A stretch of DNA of 64,000 bases from NCBI RefSeq assembly GCF_041051975.1, contig NZ_CP163435.1:8524501-8588500 (forward strand), written 5' to 3'. The notes beneath the pieces were generated by a model that did not search any database, was not told the origin of the DNA, and saw nothing but the letters and a program-made list of their open reading frames with translations. Positions 16,877-25,124 of this stretch are shown here, piece by piece. Numbering within the stretch: the stretch's first letter is position 1; every line of letters begins with the position of its first letter. The position numbers were made by a program, and so were the translations under genes. This stretch comes from Streptomyces sp. R21. GTDB lineage: Bacteria; Actinomycetota; Actinomycetes; Streptomycetales; Streptomycetaceae.

Positions 16877-16905
16877 TTGAGCGTGGGAGCGCTCCCGGAT
16901 AGCTT
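16877..16905 (+). promoter_or_regulatory. Promoter with LacI/CebR-type operator in the spacer
   Basis: TTGAGC (16877-16882), exactly 17 bases, then TAGCTT (16900-16905). Inside the spacer is TGGGAGCGCTCCCG (16884-16897), with a perfect 12-bp palindrome GGGAGCGCTCCC. It differs at one of 14 positions from the published CebR box TGGGAGCGCTCCCA, the LacI-family operator for cello-oligosaccharide genes in Streptomyces. The downstream gene is the phosphotransferase at 16945. Confidence 0.65.
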
Positions 16906-16944
16906 GCCTCAGGTGAAGGCCCTGGCACACGGGAAGGTGACACG

Positions 16945-17961
16945 GTGCTCAATCGCCACCGGCGGCAACTCGGCTCGGAGGAACTCGGTCGGGTGCTCGC
17001 CGCGTCCGGGATCGACCCCGCCCTGCTGAGCGGCTGCACGGAACTCGCGGACGCGACCTTCAACACCGCCTATCGCCTCCAACTGGCCGACACCGCCGCC
17101 CACTCCGGCCTGGTGCTCAAGGTCGCACCGCAGCCGGACGCGCCGACACTGATCTACGAGCGCGACATCATGCGGACCGAGGAGATGTTCTACCGCGCCG
17201 TGGCCGGGAAAGCGCCCGTGCCCGAGGTGGTGCACGCGGACTACGCCCGTGAGGTGATCGGCAGCGACTTCCTGCTCATGTCCGAACTGCCGGGCAGCAG
17301 TTGGTACGCCGAGCGCGAGCGGATCGACGACGCCGACAGGACCCGGATGCGCACCGAGCTCGGTGGCATGGTCGCCGCACTGCATCAGGTCACCGGCCCT
17401 GGATTCGGCTACCCCCAGAGCGACTTGATCCCAGACTGGCGAACCGCCTTCCTGTCCATGGTGGACGCGGTGCTCGCCGACGCGGACACCTTCGCGACCG
17501 AGCTGCCGCAATCCATCGAGCGGATCAGGCGGACGATCGGATCCCGGGCGGACCTGCTCGATGCGGTGGCGGTCCCGGTCCTGGTCCACTTCGACCTGTG
17601 GGACGGCAACATCCTGGTCGACCGCACTCCCGACGGCAGGACCCGGATCAGCGGCCTCGTCGACGGCGAACGCGCCTTCTGGGGCGACCCGTTGGCGGAG
17701 CTGGTGTCGCTGGCGCTGTTCCGGGACATCGAACAGGACCGGCCGTTCCTCGACGGCTACCGCGCGGCCGGCGGCAGCGTCGACTTCGACTCCGCCACCC
17801 GACTGCGGCTCGCCCTCTACCGCTGCTACCTGTACCTGATCATGCTGGCCGAGGCGGCACCCAGAGGATTCACCGGGCCGGACGACCAGCAGCGGGCACG
17901 GCACGTGAGCCGGCTCCTGGTCGCCGATCTGGACCAGCTGTCCGCGGCGAAGACCGGCTGA
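16945..17961 (+). CDS. Aminoglycoside phosphotransferase (APH) family kinase
   Basis: A 338-residue kinase-like fold protein. The catalytic loop VLVHFDLWDGNILVD has the Brenner HxDxxxxN signature with its Asp base. GLVDGERAFWGDP supplies the metal-binding Asp. An N-terminal lobe begins LLSGCTELADATFNTAYRL and includes VLKVAPQP (ATP lysine). Such enzymes phosphorylate small molecules including sugars, choline and antibiotics; the substrate here is open. The GTG start has GGAAGG upstream. The CebR-type operator suggests sugar-responsive expression. Confidence 0.85.
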   Translation: MLNRHRRQLGSEELGRVLAASGIDPALLSGCTELADATFNTAYRLQLADTAAHSGLVLKVAPQPDAPTLIYERDIMRTEEMFYRAVAGKAPVPEVVHADYAREVIGSDFLLMSELPGSSWYAERERIDDADRTRMRTELGGMVAALHQVTGPGFGYPQSDLIPDWRTAFLSMVDAVLADADTFATELPQSIERIRRTIGSRADLLDAVAVPVLVHFDLWDGNILVDRTPDGRTRISGLVDGERAFWGDPLAELVSLALFRDIEQDRPFLDGYRAAGGSVDFDSATRLRLALYRCYLYLIMLAEAAPRGFTGPDDQQRARHVSRLLVADLDQLSAAKTG

Positions 17962-18040
17962 CGCCCTGCCCCCTCCCGAGCGAACGCCCGCGCAGTACCG
18001 TCGGTCCAGGGCGTCCGCGCGACGCCCGGGGGGTGAGCGA

Positions 18041-18361
18041 ATGACCGGCTCCGACACCGCCGCCGCACGTCTGACCGTCCACCTCGACGCCGCCGCGCTC
18101 TGGCACCACCGGCCCGCCTACGCCGAACTCGTCCACCGGGCCCGGCACGAAGGCCTCTCGGGCGCGAGCGTCTTCCACGGCCTCACCGGCTTCGGCGCCG
18201 GACACCCGAATCCGTCGCACCTCGCCGCCAAGGGCCCCTGCGCGGTCGTGATCGTCGACGACGAGGAGCGGCTGAGGTCCTTTCTGCCCTGCGTGGCGGA
18301 CATCCTGGGGGAGACATACGCGGTCGCCGTCCTGGACCGGGTGCGGATCCATCGACCGTGA
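18041..18361 (+). CDS. DUF190 family protein (PII-like fold)
   Basis: A 106-residue DUF190 protein. Typical features are ARLTVHLDAAALWHHRPAYAELVHRARHEGLSGASVFHGLTGFG and the C-terminal VVIVDDEERLRSFLP. The fold is that of PII-like trimers that bind nucleotides, and the genes often accompany CrcB fluoride channels. No crcB gene is adjacent here, so the partner may lie elsewhere. The ATG has GGGGTGAG upstream. Confidence 0.87.
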   Translation: MTGSDTAAARLTVHLDAAALWHHRPAYAELVHRARHEGLSGASVFHGLTGFGAGHPNPSHLAAKGPCAVVIVDDEERLRSFLPCVADILGETYAVAVLDRVRIHRP

Positions 18362-18442
18362 AGTCGCAGCATGCGGGCTCACGAGCTCCGGAATGCTGTC
18401 CGGAATGACCTCCACCTCCCTGCGCCCGGGCGTCCGCCCGCC

Positions 18443-18448
18443 TACGCT
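18443..18448 (+). promoter_or_regulatory. Candidate -10 box (TACGCT), leaderless gene
   Basis: TACGCT is followed by 6 bases and the GTG at 18455. There is no Shine-Dalgarno. Confidence 0.4.
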
Positions 18449-18454
18449 CACCCC

Positions 18455-19135
18455 GTGCTACGTATCACCGACGCCCGAACGGGCGAGCCCACCGACGCTG
18501 TACCCGCCCGACGGAGCCTGACCCGTGTCATGGCGCACGTCTCGCGGGGCGACACGTCCGCCCTGCGCGTGCTCCTCGTCGCGGACCTGCTCGCCCGGGC
18601 CCTGGAACTCGGCGGCACCCCCGTCGTCACCGTGGCCGAACCACCCCCCGAGCTGCGCGAGCGCGCCGACGAACTCGGCATCCGCCGGGCCGAAGGGGGC
18701 ACCCCCGGCCCAGGCCCGGTGCTGCACGTGCTCGCGCCCGGAGAGCCCGCGCCGGACGGCATCCGCGTGGAGGCCGCCCCGGTGACCGGTACGGGCGACA
18801 CCTCCCTGCTGCGCATGGCACTGCTCGCCCGCCCGCGCCGGGAGCCCCTCGACCTCGACAGCGGCTGCCTGGACGAGGCCCGCGACACGCTCGGGCGCTG
18901 GCGGCGGGCTGTCGCCACCTGGGCCACCCAGCCGTCCAAGCCGGTCCCCGAGGAGGTACGGCAGGAACTGCGGGCCGCGTGGGAGGACGACCTCGACGTG
19001 CCCGCCGTACTGGAGGTGCTGCGGCGCGTGGAGCTGGCCGACGACATGCCGGACGGCGCCCGCTTCGAGACGTACGCCTACGCGGATCGCCTCCTCGGCC
19101 TCGAACTCACCCGTGAGATCGGCACGGTGCTGTGA
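18455..19135 (+). CDS. Cysteinyl-tRNA synthetase-like protein lacking catalytic motifs
   Basis: A 226-residue protein with CysRS-like ends. The start LRITDARTGEPTDAVPARR parallels the CysRS N-terminus, and SALRVLLVADLLARALELGG the region after its active-site loop. Near the end AWEDDLDVPAVLEVLR matches the CysRS helical segment (DDLNTPAAL) and ADRLLGLEL the segment before the anticodon domain. HIGH, KMSKS and the zinc cysteines are absent, so it cannot charge tRNA as CysRS does. Function unknown. The stop overlaps the GTG of the SixA gene. Confidence 0.7.
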   Translation: MLRITDARTGEPTDAVPARRSLTRVMAHVSRGDTSALRVLLVADLLARALELGGTPVVTVAEPPPELRERADELGIRRAEGGTPGPGPVLHVLAPGEPAPDGIRVEAAPVTGTGDTSLLRMALLARPRREPLDLDSGCLDEARDTLGRWRRAVATWATQPSKPVPEEVRQELRAAWEDDLDVPAVLEVLRRVELADDMPDGARFETYAYADRLLGLELTREIGTVL

Positions 19136-19677
19136 CCGCCCGCACCGGAGCCGGTCCGCTGCGCAGACTCGTCGTGCTGCGCCACGCCAAGTCCGCCTGG
19201 CCCGCGGGCGTGGCCGACCACGAACGCCCGCTCGCGCCGCGCGGCATCCGCGACGCGCCCGCCGCCGGGCGCGCCCTCGCCGAAGCCGACTGCCTGCCGG
19301 ACCTCGCGCTGTGCTCCACCGCCGTACGCACCCGGCAGACCTGGGAGCTGGCCGCGGCGCAGTGGGGCACCCCGCCGCCCGTACGCCTCGATCCGCGGCT
19401 GTACGGGGCCGACGCAGCGGAGCTGCTGGAGGCCGTCCACGAAGTGCCGGACCAGGTCGGGACGTTGCTGCTGATCGGGCACAACCCGGGGCTGGAGGAA
19501 CTCGTCCTCGAACTGGCCGGGGACAGCCTCGACGACGCCCTGGACGACGTCCGCACCAAGTTCCCGACCTCCGCCATCGCGATCCTGGCCTGGCGCGGAA
19601 GCGCTTGGGACCTGCTCGCCCCCGGCACGGCGCTGCTGACCGGCATGATCGTGCCGAGGGGGAAGAAGCACGCCTGA
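19132..19677 (+). CDS. SixA-type histidine phosphatase
   Basis: A 181-residue phosphoglycerate-mutase-fold phosphatase. The catalytic motif is LRHAKSAWP with His18, the second arginine lies in STAVRTRQTWEL, and the second histidine in LIGHNPGLEEL. The RHAKS form is that of SixA, which dephosphorylates phosphohistidine in signalling or PTS proteins. The GTG start lies in the GTGA overlap with the CysRS-like gene, so the two are translationally coupled. Confidence 0.86.
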   Translation: MTARTGAGPLRRLVVLRHAKSAWPAGVADHERPLAPRGIRDAPAAGRALAEADCLPDLALCSTAVRTRQTWELAAAQWGTPPPVRLDPRLYGADAAELLEAVHEVPDQVGTLLLIGHNPGLEELVLELAGDSLDDALDDVRTKFPTSAIAILAWRGSAWDLLAPGTALLTGMIVPRGKKHA

Positions 19678-19774
19678 GGCCCACGGGTGGCGGCGCGGGC
19701 TCGTCGGACGTGGATGCGCGGCCGCGACGGTGCGGGCCGGCAGACCGGCGTGCGGCGCGCGCGCGTGGAGCGCA

Positions 19775-19780
19775 TACGCT
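19775..19780 (+). promoter_or_regulatory. Candidate -10 box (TACGCT), leaderless IMPACT gene
   Basis: TACGCT is followed by 6 bases and the ATG at 19787. The same hexamer and spacing precede the GTG at 18455. Confidence 0.45.
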
Positions 19781-19786
19781 GGCGTG

Positions 19787-20413
19787 ATGCAGGACGAGTA
19801 CCGCACAGTGGCCCACGCGGGCGTGCACGAGACCGAGGTCAACCGCTCCCGCTTCCTGTGCGCCCTCGCCCCGGCGGCCACCGAACAGGAGGCCCAGGAG
19901 TTCATCGCAGGCATCCGCAAGGAGCACGCCGACGCCACCCACAACTGCTTCGCGTACGTCATCGGCGCAGGCGCCGCCGTCCAGAAGGCGAGCGACGACG
20001 GCGAACCCGGCGGTACCGCCGGAGTCCCGATGCTCCAGATGCTGCTGCGCCGCGACATGCGGTACGTCGTCGCCGTCGTCACCCGCTACTACGGCGGAGT
20101 CAAGCTGGGCGCGGGCGGACTGATCAGGGCGTACGGCGGCTCGGTCGGCGAGGCGCTGGACACGCTCGGCACGATCACACGCCGGCGCTTCCGGCTGGCC
20201 ACGGTGACGGTCGACCACCAGCGCGCGGGCAAGGTGCAGAACGATCTGCGGTCCACCGGCCGCGAGGTGCGGGACGTCCGGTACGGGGAGGCGGTCACGA
20301 TCGAGATCGGGCTGCCGGACGCCGACGTGGAGTCGTTCCGCGCGTGGCTGGCCGACGCGACAGCCGGGACGGCCGGGTTCGAACTGGGCGGAGAGGCGTA
20401 CGGAGACGCTTGA
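19787..20413 (+). CDS. IMPACT/YigZ family protein
   Basis: A 208-residue protein. The N-terminal UPF0029 (IMPACT) domain is marked by NRSRFLCALAP, DATHNCFAYVIG, SDDGEPGGTAG and VTRYYGGVKLGAGGLIRAYGG. A C-terminal DUF1949-like ferredoxin domain follows. In bacteria its role is unclear; structural work points to nucleic acid or ribosome binding. The ATG of MQDEYRTVAHAGVHETEV is chosen because a leaderless-type box ends 6 bases before it. Confidence 0.88.
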   Translation: MQDEYRTVAHAGVHETEVNRSRFLCALAPAATEQEAQEFIAGIRKEHADATHNCFAYVIGAGAAVQKASDDGEPGGTAGVPMLQMLLRRDMRYVVAVVTRYYGGVKLGAGGLIRAYGGSVGEALDTLGTITRRRFRLATVTVDHQRAGKVQNDLRSTGREVRDVRYGEAVTIEIGLPDADVESFRAWLADATAGTAGFELGGEAYGDA

Positions 20414-20542
20414 CGGTGGCGGCTTTGACACCCGTGCCGTGGTCACGACTGAGGACAGCACTCGCGAACTGACGGCAACCGCGGCTGGGATCGGGAACGC
20501 CCCCTTCCGCCAGCGGGTTTCGTACGGTGCGAGGCCGAACTG

Positions 20543-21412
20543 TCAGGCGATCCCGGTGCCGCGCAGCAGCAGCAACGCCACGTCCACCACCGCCACGGCG
20601 ACTGCCGCCGCGAACGCCGCCCGCTCCCAGCGGCGTCCCAGCACCGTCCCCGCCACCGCGACCAGGCCGGCCACCGCGAGTGCCGCAATTCCCCATCTGC
20701 CGGGTGGTCCGGCGGGCCCCAGCGCCAGCACCGCGGACGCGGCCACCAGCGGCACCGGCAGCAGCAGCCGCGCGCGGTGCGGGCCCAGCCGGTGCGGCCA
20801 TCCCCGCACGCCCGTGGCCAGATCCCCGCGGATGTCCGGCAGCACATCGCCCAGATGGGCGCCGACCCCCAGCAACGCCCCGGCGGTGACGACCCACCAG
20901 GCCGGCCACGGCTGCCCCGGCAGCCCCAGTGCCACGAACGCCGGGAGCGCGGCGAAACCCACCGCGTACGGCGCCCAGGACCACGCTGTCGCCTTGAGCC
21001 GCAGGTCGTACGCCCATGCGGCCGCCACCCCGGTCAGGTGAACGGCGCCCGCCCACATGCCACAGGCGAACGACAGCGGTACGCACAGGGCCAGCGCGGC
21101 GTACGCGGCCACCCATACCTCCGTCACACCGACCGTGCCGTCGACGACGGGTTTGCCGTGGCGGCCGGCGGCGATGTCCCGGCGCGCATCGAACGCGTCG
21201 TTGCACCAGCCGACGGACAACTGCCCGGTCAGCACGGCGGCAGCGGTCAGGACACCACGCGCGGCGCCCTGGCCGGCGGTGACGGCCAGAGCGGCCATCA
21301 AGGCGGTGACCGCCACGACAGGCCCGGGATGGCACGATCCGGCCAGGCCACCCACCCGCCCGGCCCAACTCGCGGCCGGGCCGCCGGCCGTCGACTGCTC
21401 GGGAGTGCCCAC
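20543..21412 (-). CDS. UbiA-family prenyltransferase (AgqD-like)
   Basis: A 289-residue membrane prenyltransferase. The two Mg-binding aspartate motifs are NDAFDARRD and DVLPDIRGD, with about eight membrane helices between and around them. It joins a prenyl diphosphate to an aromatic acceptor. It is divergent from the type III PKS gene, and the four-gene set matches clusters for alkyl-O-dihydrogeranyl-methoxyhydroquinones. GTG at 21412 is preferred because TACGAT lies 7 bases upstream (leaderless); an ATG at 21490 is the alternative. Confidence 0.85.
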   Translation of the reverse strand: MGTPEQSTAGGPAASWAGRVGGLAGSCHPGPVVAVTALMAALAVTAGQGAARGVLTAAAVLTGQLSVGWCNDAFDARRDIAAGRHGKPVVDGTVGVTEVWVAAYAALALCVPLSFACGMWAGAVHLTGVAAAWAYDLRLKATAWSWAPYAVGFAALPAFVALGLPGQPWPAWWVVTAGALLGVGAHLGDVLPDIRGDLATGVRGWPHRLGPHRARLLLPVPLVAASAVLALGPAGPPGRWGIAALAVAGLVAVAGTVLGRRWERAAFAAAVAVAVVDVALLLLRGTGIA

Positions 21413-21419
21413 CCGGCCG

Positions 21420-21425
21420 ATCGTA
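21420..21425 (-). promoter_or_regulatory. Candidate -10 box (TACGAT), leaderless prenyltransferase gene
   Basis: The minus strand reads TACGAT, 7 bases, then GTG at 21412. Confidence 0.4.
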
Positions 21426-21561
21426 GGCGCCCAGGCCCCATCCGGCTCGAGAACGCGCTCCGGGGGCGAACGGCCGGACGGGCGATCCATGGTGTCGAAG
21501 TCCCGGTCCGGGGAACACGTGGGAAGCAACTCGCCCCAGTCGGCAACCGGACGGGAACCAC

Positions 21562-22629
21562 ATGACGCGGATCGCCGCCGTTCACGGTGTCCTCGCACCG
21601 CACCATCGCACCCAGTCCGAGATCACCGACATGGTGGCCCGCACCTGCCTGCCGGAGGGCGGCGACCGCGGGGTCCTGGACCGGCTGCACCGCAGCGCGA
21701 AGGTCCACTCGCGCCATATGACGCTGCCGCTCGAACAGTACGGGGAACTGGACGGATTCGGCGCCGCCAACGACGTCTTCGTCGCCGCCGCCACCGACCT
21801 GGGCGCCAAGGCCGTTCGAGGCGTGCTGCGCATGGCCGGTCTGTCCGCGGCCGACGTGGACCTGCTGATCTTCACCTCCGTCACCGGTATCGCCATCCCC
21901 TCCATCGACGCACGCCTGGTCGGCCGCCTCGGGCTGCGGCCGGACGTCAAACGGCTGCCCCTGTTCGGCCTGGGCTGTGCCGGCGGTGCCGCCGGCCTGG
22001 CCCGTATGCACGACTACCTGCTGGGTCGGCCCGACCACGTGGCGGTGCTGCTGTCGGTCGAACTGTGCTCGCTCACCTTCCAGCGCAACGACGCCTCCAT
22101 GGCCAACCTGGTCGCCACCGGACTGTTCGGCGACGGCGCCGCCGCGGTCGTTGCCCGCGGTGCGGACCGTCCGGGCCGCCCGGACGAGATCGCCGGCCCG
22201 ACGATCGTGGACACCCGCAGCCACCTCTATCCGGACACCGAACGCGTCATGGGCTGGGACATCAAGGACACCGGATTCGAGATCGTCCTCGACCCGCAGG
22301 TCCCCGATGTCGTACGCCGTTACCTCGCCGATGACGTCGAGGGGTTCCTCGGCGACCACGGGATCAAGACGAAGGACGTGACCGCCTGGGTGTGCCATCC
22401 CGGTGGCCCCAAGGTCCTCGAGGCCGTCACCGAAGCCCTCGACCTGCCCGACGACGCACTCGATGTGACCTGGCGTCACCTGGCCGACGTCGGCAACCTG
22501 TCCTCGTCATCGGTGCTCCACGTACTGCGCGACACCCTGACCCAACGCCGCCCGCCACCGGGCACCCCGGGCGTACTGCTGGCCATGGGACCCGGATTCG
22601 CCTGCGAACTCGTCCTGCTGCGCTGGTAG
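21562..22629 (+). CDS. Type III polyketide synthase (alkylresorcinol-type, AgqA/SrsA-like)
   Basis: A 355-residue chalcone synthase-fold enzyme. The catalytic triad is visible: Cys139 in LFGLGCAGGA, His279 in VCHPGGPKV and Asn312 in GNLSSSSV. It extends a fatty acyl starter with malonyl-type units and cyclises the chain to a phenolic lipid. With the methyltransferase, monooxygenase and prenyltransferase around it, the product is probably a prenylated alkyl-methoxyhydroquinone (inference from the gene set). It is the first of three co-oriented genes. Confidence 0.92.
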   Translation: MTRIAAVHGVLAPHHRTQSEITDMVARTCLPEGGDRGVLDRLHRSAKVHSRHMTLPLEQYGELDGFGAANDVFVAAATDLGAKAVRGVLRMAGLSAADVDLLIFTSVTGIAIPSIDARLVGRLGLRPDVKRLPLFGLGCAGGAAGLARMHDYLLGRPDHVAVLLSVELCSLTFQRNDASMANLVATGLFGDGAAAVVARGADRPGRPDEIAGPTIVDTRSHLYPDTERVMGWDIKDTGFEIVLDPQVPDVVRRYLADDVEGFLGDHGIKTKDVTAWVCHPGGPKVLEAVTEALDLPDDALDVTWRHLADVGNLSSSSVLHVLRDTLTQRRPPPGTPGVLLAMGPGFACELVLLRW

Positions 22630-22640
22630 TTCAGACCCTC

Positions 22641-22693
22641 GAAGGACACGAAGGACACGAAGGACACGAAGGACACGAAGGACTTAAGGACAC
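22641..22693 (+). repeat. Tandem 9-bp repeat carrying Shine-Dalgarno-like AAGGA
   Basis: GAAGGACAC is repeated four times without change (22641-22676), followed by GAAGGACTT and AAGGACAC, which ends directly before the ATG at 22694. Every unit holds the Shine-Dalgarno core AAGGA. The unit is a multiple of three but lies outside the coding sequences. Confidence 0.9.
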
Positions 22694-23233
22694 ATGATCT
22701 GGTACGGACTGCTGGTGGCCGCCGTCGTCGTCGAGCGCGTCGCCGAACTCGTCGTCGCCCGCCGTAACGAACGGTGGAGCACCGCCCGCGGCGCGACCGA
22801 GACCGGACAGGGCCACTACCCGGCGATGGTCGCCCTCCACACCGGCCTGCTGGCCGCCTGCCCGGCCGAAGTGTGGCTGGCCGACCGGCCCTTCGTACCC
22901 GCCCTGGCCTGGCCGATGCTGGCCGTGCTGGTGGGAGCCCAGGCGCTGCGGTGGTGGTGCATCCACACCCTGGGACCCCGTTGGAACACCCGGGTGATCG
23001 TCGTACCCGGCCTGCCGCTGGTGACGGGCGGCCCCTACCGGTGGCGATGGCTGCGGCATCCGAACTATGTGGCCGTCGTCGCCGAGGGCGTAGCCCTGCC
23101 GCTGGTGCACACCGCCTGGGTCACCGCGGCCGTGTTCACGGCACTCAACGCCGCCCTGCTCACCGTGCGCATCCGCTGCGAGAACCGGGCGCTGACCGCC
23201 GCGACCACGCCGACGACGCCCGCTCCGGCGTGA
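22694..23233 (+). CDS. Isoprenylcysteine carboxyl methyltransferase-like O-methyltransferase (AgqB/SrsB-like)
   Basis: A 179-residue membrane methyltransferase of the ICMT family. The C-terminal signature GGPYRWRWLRHPNYVAVVAEG with the RHPNY motif binds SAM, and four or five hydrophobic helices are seen. In srs- and agq-type clusters this family O-methylates the phenolic lipid made by the type III PKS. The ATG follows the tandem AAGGA repeat directly. The stop overlaps the GTG of the monooxygenase gene. Confidence 0.88.
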   Translation: MIWYGLLVAAVVVERVAELVVARRNERWSTARGATETGQGHYPAMVALHTGLLAACPAEVWLADRPFVPALAWPMLAVLVGAQALRWWCIHTLGPRWNTRVIVVPGLPLVTGGPYRWRWLRHPNYVAVVAEGVALPLVHTAWVTAAVFTALNAALLTVRIRCENRALTAATTPTTPAPA

Positions 23234-24243
23234 TCGACGTCCTGGTGGCCGGCGGCGGACCGGCCGGTCTGGCCGCCGCCATCCACGCCGCGCTCGCCGG
23301 CTTGGAGGCCGTCGTCGTCGAACCCCGGACCGGGCCCGTGGACAAGGCCTGCGGGGAAGGCGTCATGCCCAGTGGTGTTGCCGCGCTGCGAGCACTGGGA
23401 GTCGAGGTCACCGGCCGCGAACTGCGCGGCATCCGCTACGTGGAGGGCACCACGCGCGCCGAAGCGTCCTTCCGCGGCGGCAACGGGCTGGGAATCCGCC
23501 GTACGACGCTGCACTCCGCACTGCACCGGCGCGCTCTCGACCTCGGCGTGCGCATGCTGCCGGGCAAGGTCGGCGAGGTGCACCAGAGCGCGGACACGGT
23601 CACCGCCGCCGGAACCACGGCCCGTTGGCTGATCGCCGCCGACGGCCTGCACTCCCCGGTGCGCCGCAGCCTGGGCCTGGACCGGCCGGGTCACCCCCAC
23701 GGCCGCTACGGACTGCGCCGCCACTACCGCATCGAGCCATGGACGGACTTCGTGGAGGTCCACTGGTCCCGGCACGGCGAGGCCTACGTGACACCGGTCG
23801 ACGACGACCTGGTGGGCGTCGCGGTACTCAGCCGCAGCCGTCGAGGATACGACGAACATCTCGCCGACTTCCCGACCCTCACCGCGTCGCTGCGCGGCCC
23901 GGCCGCGACGCAGGTTCGTGGCGCCGGACCACTGCGGCAGCGGGTGCGGCGCAGGACCGCCGGCCGTGTCCTGCTCGTCGGCGACGCCGCGGGCTACCTG
24001 GACGCTCTCACCGGCGAGGGCATCGCCCTCGCACTGGCAACGGCCGGGGCCGCCATCGGCTGCCTGACCGCGGACCGCCCCGACGAGTACGAGCGCGCCT
24101 GGACCCGGCTGACCCGACGCCACCGACTGCTGACCGGAGCCCTGCTGACTGCGAGCCGCCGCCCCGGCACCGCCCGCCTCATCGTCCCCGCAGCCTCCCG
24201 CGTACCCCCGCTGTTCTCAGCCGCGGTCCGCGCACTGCAATAG
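23230..24243 (+). CDS. FAD-dependent monooxygenase (AgqC/SrsC-like)
   Basis: A 337-residue flavoprotein. The dinucleotide fold is VLVAGGGPAGLAAAIHAA; ACGEGVMPSGV marks the group related to geranylgeranyl reductases; LLVGDAAGYLDALTGEGI is the second FAD motif. It should hydroxylate the phenolic lipid to a (hydro)quinone. The GTG start overlaps the methyltransferase stop (GTGA), so the PKS, methyltransferase and monooxygenase genes form one operon. Confidence 0.88.
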   Translation: MIDVLVAGGGPAGLAAAIHAALAGLEAVVVEPRTGPVDKACGEGVMPSGVAALRALGVEVTGRELRGIRYVEGTTRAEASFRGGNGLGIRRTTLHSALHRRALDLGVRMLPGKVGEVHQSADTVTAAGTTARWLIAADGLHSPVRRSLGLDRPGHPHGRYGLRRHYRIEPWTDFVEVHWSRHGEAYVTPVDDDLVGVAVLSRSRRGYDEHLADFPTLTASLRGPAATQVRGAGPLRQRVRRRTAGRVLLVGDAAGYLDALTGEGIALALATAGAAIGCLTADRPDEYERAWTRLTRRHRLLTGALLTASRRPGTARLIVPAASRVPPLFSAAVRALQ

Positions 24244-24390
24244 TGGCCAGGCCCCGTTTCATGCCGAAAGCGCATAGAACCAACGGTGTGCGCGCTGTCC
24301 GCGTCAGCAGAGGTGGGTCACCGCGCCAGACGATCGAGTTGCTCCTCAGGGCCGTTTCCTCTGCCAAGTGTCCTTCTACGGGCGCCGTGC

Positions 24391-24711
24391 CTATGGCGAG
24401 CGGGTCAGGGCGACTTGAGCCCTTCGATAGGCCCTCGTGATGGAGTTGCCTCGTGCCCCGTCCGAGTGCTCGCGAAGGAGAGCCGTGGGATCGGAGCGTC
24501 GGGTGAGTTGTCGTAGCCTGGTGCGGCTGTTGTGCTCGACGAGGATCGGCACGTAGTTGGGGATACGGGCTTTGCTGAGCGGCTGGTAGCAGTCCTGCAC
24601 CACGTCCCGCACGGTTGCAGCCGTCAGCAGGTCGGCGTAGGAGGCCGTCAGCCGGTCCGTCAGCTCCTGAATGGTGTCGGGCACCGCGGTTTCGGCCGTG
24701 TTCGCGCCCAT
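24391..24711 (-). CDS. Three-helix-bundle dimerization domain protein
   Basis: A 106-residue helical protein. After an N-terminal tail, residues 15-70 (IQELTDRLTASYADLLTAATVRDVVQDCYQPLSKARIPNYVPILVEHNSRTRL) match the small three-helix-bundle dimerization domain common in Streptomyces. That segment is followed by a basic tail. Function unknown. The ATG of MGANTAETAVPD has GAGGAG upstream. It opens the stress/envelope island. Confidence 0.75.
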   Translation of the reverse strand: MGANTAETAVPDTIQELTDRLTASYADLLTAATVRDVVQDCYQPLSKARIPNYVPILVEHNSRTRLRQLTRRSDPTALLREHSDGARGNSITRAYRRAQVALTRSP

Positions 24712-25124
24712 GGGGCGCTCCTCACTGTCGCAGACGGCCGACCGCGGCATCCGATCAGTGTCCGGGTGCTCGGTGTCGGCCTGTCCGCTTCCCACACTTG
24801 CACGGATCGTGTCCGGGGAACGGCCCACCGGATGTGTTCATCAACTCGCCATCTCGGATCGGTCGGCCTGCGGGCCGGGCGGCCGAGGGCCCGCGGTATC
24901 AGCAGTCCCGGTTGCCTCGTTCACAGCATCAGGAGGTCTGGCGAGGGGGACGTTGCCGACTCCGGTGCGGGATCTACGCGACACGCGGATCCGAACGCGG
25001 GGCCGTGGCGGATTGCCCATCAGCGGGGCCGAGTTGCGTCCGGATCGGGCGATCATGGCTTGCCGTCGGCGCCTGTGCCGCGGAGGAGCGATGGGCGGAG
25101 TTCTTGCCGCTGCCCGCCTTGCGA
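24712..25124. other. Intergenic region without supported gene
   Basis: These 413 bases contain only weak open frames without Shine-Dalgarno sequences or recognisable domains. A 71-codon minus-strand frame (24841-25056) was considered and is not supported. Confidence 0.5.

Noticed and set aside
24841..25056. 71-codon minus-strand frame between the helix-bundle and Asp23 genes
   Set aside because: No Shine-Dalgarno, no domain and atypical composition.
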